Made by a program: the position numbers and the translations under genes. Positions 63,036-64,000 of a stretch of DNA of 64,000 bases are shown piece after piece. The stretch is taken from positions 14,643,095 through 14,707,094 of the forward strand of contig CM028901.1 of the NCBI GenBank assembly GCA_016801885.1. Direction: 5' to 3'. Every line of letters begins with the position of its first letter. Within the stretch, counting starts at the first letter, position 1. This stretch comes from Toxotes chatareus. Lineage: Eukaryota > Chordata > Actinopteri > Toxotidae. The notes under the pieces were generated by a model. The model was not told the origin of the DNA and did not search any database. It was given only the letters and a program-made list of their open reading frames with translations.

Positions 63036-64000
63036 AGCCTTGATGGTGTTAAATCAAAAATCAAGACTTTGCCCTGTAGCTGCCCCTGAAGACATATCCA
63101 CTAATCTTTATTCATCTGCACTGGAAATACACATGAAAATGTGCTCTGTGCTAATGGCTCAATGTTGATTCATCACGTTTTTACGTTATTACCTTGAACA
63201 CTATTTGTCCTGTATTTTAAACATCACTAAATTACAAAGAATAGTTTGCAACTTGTATTTATTGAAAGAACCTGGGTTCAGTTATTTTTAAGTTATTTAT
63301 CAACAAAAATCATTCTTTCTCTCCCCGACTGTGCTTATTGTTTGCATGCATGGATATCACGTATTGCATTCAGACTGGGTCTTACAAACGTAGATGAATG
63401 CATACATTTTTCACTCTAAAATGAGCATCTGACATTTTCATTTTTAATATATTATTACAACAAAAGTATTTTCGAAGTCTCCATAATGAACGAAATGAGT
63501 CCTGCCTGAACCAATGGAGGGGTCAGTGACTTCCAATGCAACAAAAAAACAACCAGATGGTGCAAAAACATCATCAAATCCTCCCTGCTCGTCGGTGAAC
63601 TTCCCTCAACTTTATGCTCGAGCCATCTAAATGTCACATTTACACAACAAGTGCTGCTGGTGTTTTGGGAACAATACTCGGTGTGAGAACTGAACACCTC
63701 ATTAGCCAACTCGATTTTCAACTATGATAGTGCTAAATTAGCAAGAGGCTTGCCTTTAATTAATACTGATAATTAATGTTAGGGCCGTACTAAAATGACA
63801 ATGTTTTATTGCACAGTTGTACTGATTAATACTAATTATTAATAAAAGCACAGTGTGTCAGCATTAAAGGGTTAGGCCTCTGGGGTTCAAAGGTGAGATA
63901 AATGAGAATGCATGTACTTTGTAAAGTAGTTCTGGCACCTTTCTGCTGTACTGAGTGTGAGGATATAGTAGATAGATCTTGTCTCTGTAGCAGTTCAAAG

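Larger units (their letters stand above)
53541..64000 (-). other. CTDP1: Part of the upstream CTDP1 intron
   Basis: By gene order this is intron of CTDP1. I looked on the minus strand for the preceding exon, which should end in a segment like LCKEDLESMDKE and include the residues after the BRCT domain, and did not find it. The intron is therefore at least 10.4 kb unless a short exon was missed. It contains the repeat pieces, hairpin and SINE listed separately, a T run at about 62610-62624, and otherwise plain AT-rich sequence. Confidence 0.7.

Overview
The window looks like a ray-finned fish chromosome, probably a percomorph teleost. It is AT-rich with sparse exons, and its interspersed repeats are ones I recognise from teleosts: a CR1/L2-type LINE, Tc1-like transposons, tRNA-derived SINEs and short dispersed repeats. 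No bacterial-type operon, rRNA, CRISPR array or intact tRNA gene is visible.

Layout. Positions 1-6674 are one uninterrupted tandem satellite with a monomer of about 76 bp. It enters from beyond the left edge. A higher-order period of about 1.54 kb runs through its left half, and a different monomer subfamily fills its right half. Positions 6675-16704 are intergenic, with old repeats and an unusual pair of back-to-back perfect palindromes at 9760-9854. Positions 16705-18832 are a 5'-truncated, frameshifted LINE on the minus strand. Positions 18833-23809 are further intergenic sequence.

The only host gene I can support is the 3' end of CTDP1 (FCP1, the RNA polymerase II C-terminal-domain phosphatase), on the minus strand. 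Its penultimate coding exon is 53338-53540. Its last exon is 24022-24196, followed by a 3'UTR with two AATAAA signals. A 29.1 kb intron separates the two exons, and at least 10.4 kb of the preceding intron fills 53541-64000. The reading frame continues across the splice junction (phase 2). The C-terminus carries the acidic segment and terminal amphipathic helix by which FCP1 binds the RAP74 subunit of TFIIF.

The large intron holds a tRNA-derived SINE, a degenerate Tc1-like transposon that seems to sit inside an older repeat, several copies of one dispersed repeat, a snap-back hairpin made of two Tc1-type terminal repeats, and a (CA)n microsatellite. The upstream intron holds a tRNA-Lys-derived SINE with clear target-site duplications and a 19-bp-arm hairpin. 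I found no evidence for a new multigene system. The most unusual signals are structural: the double palindrome, the satellite's higher-order organisation, and the preserved dyad inside its monomers.
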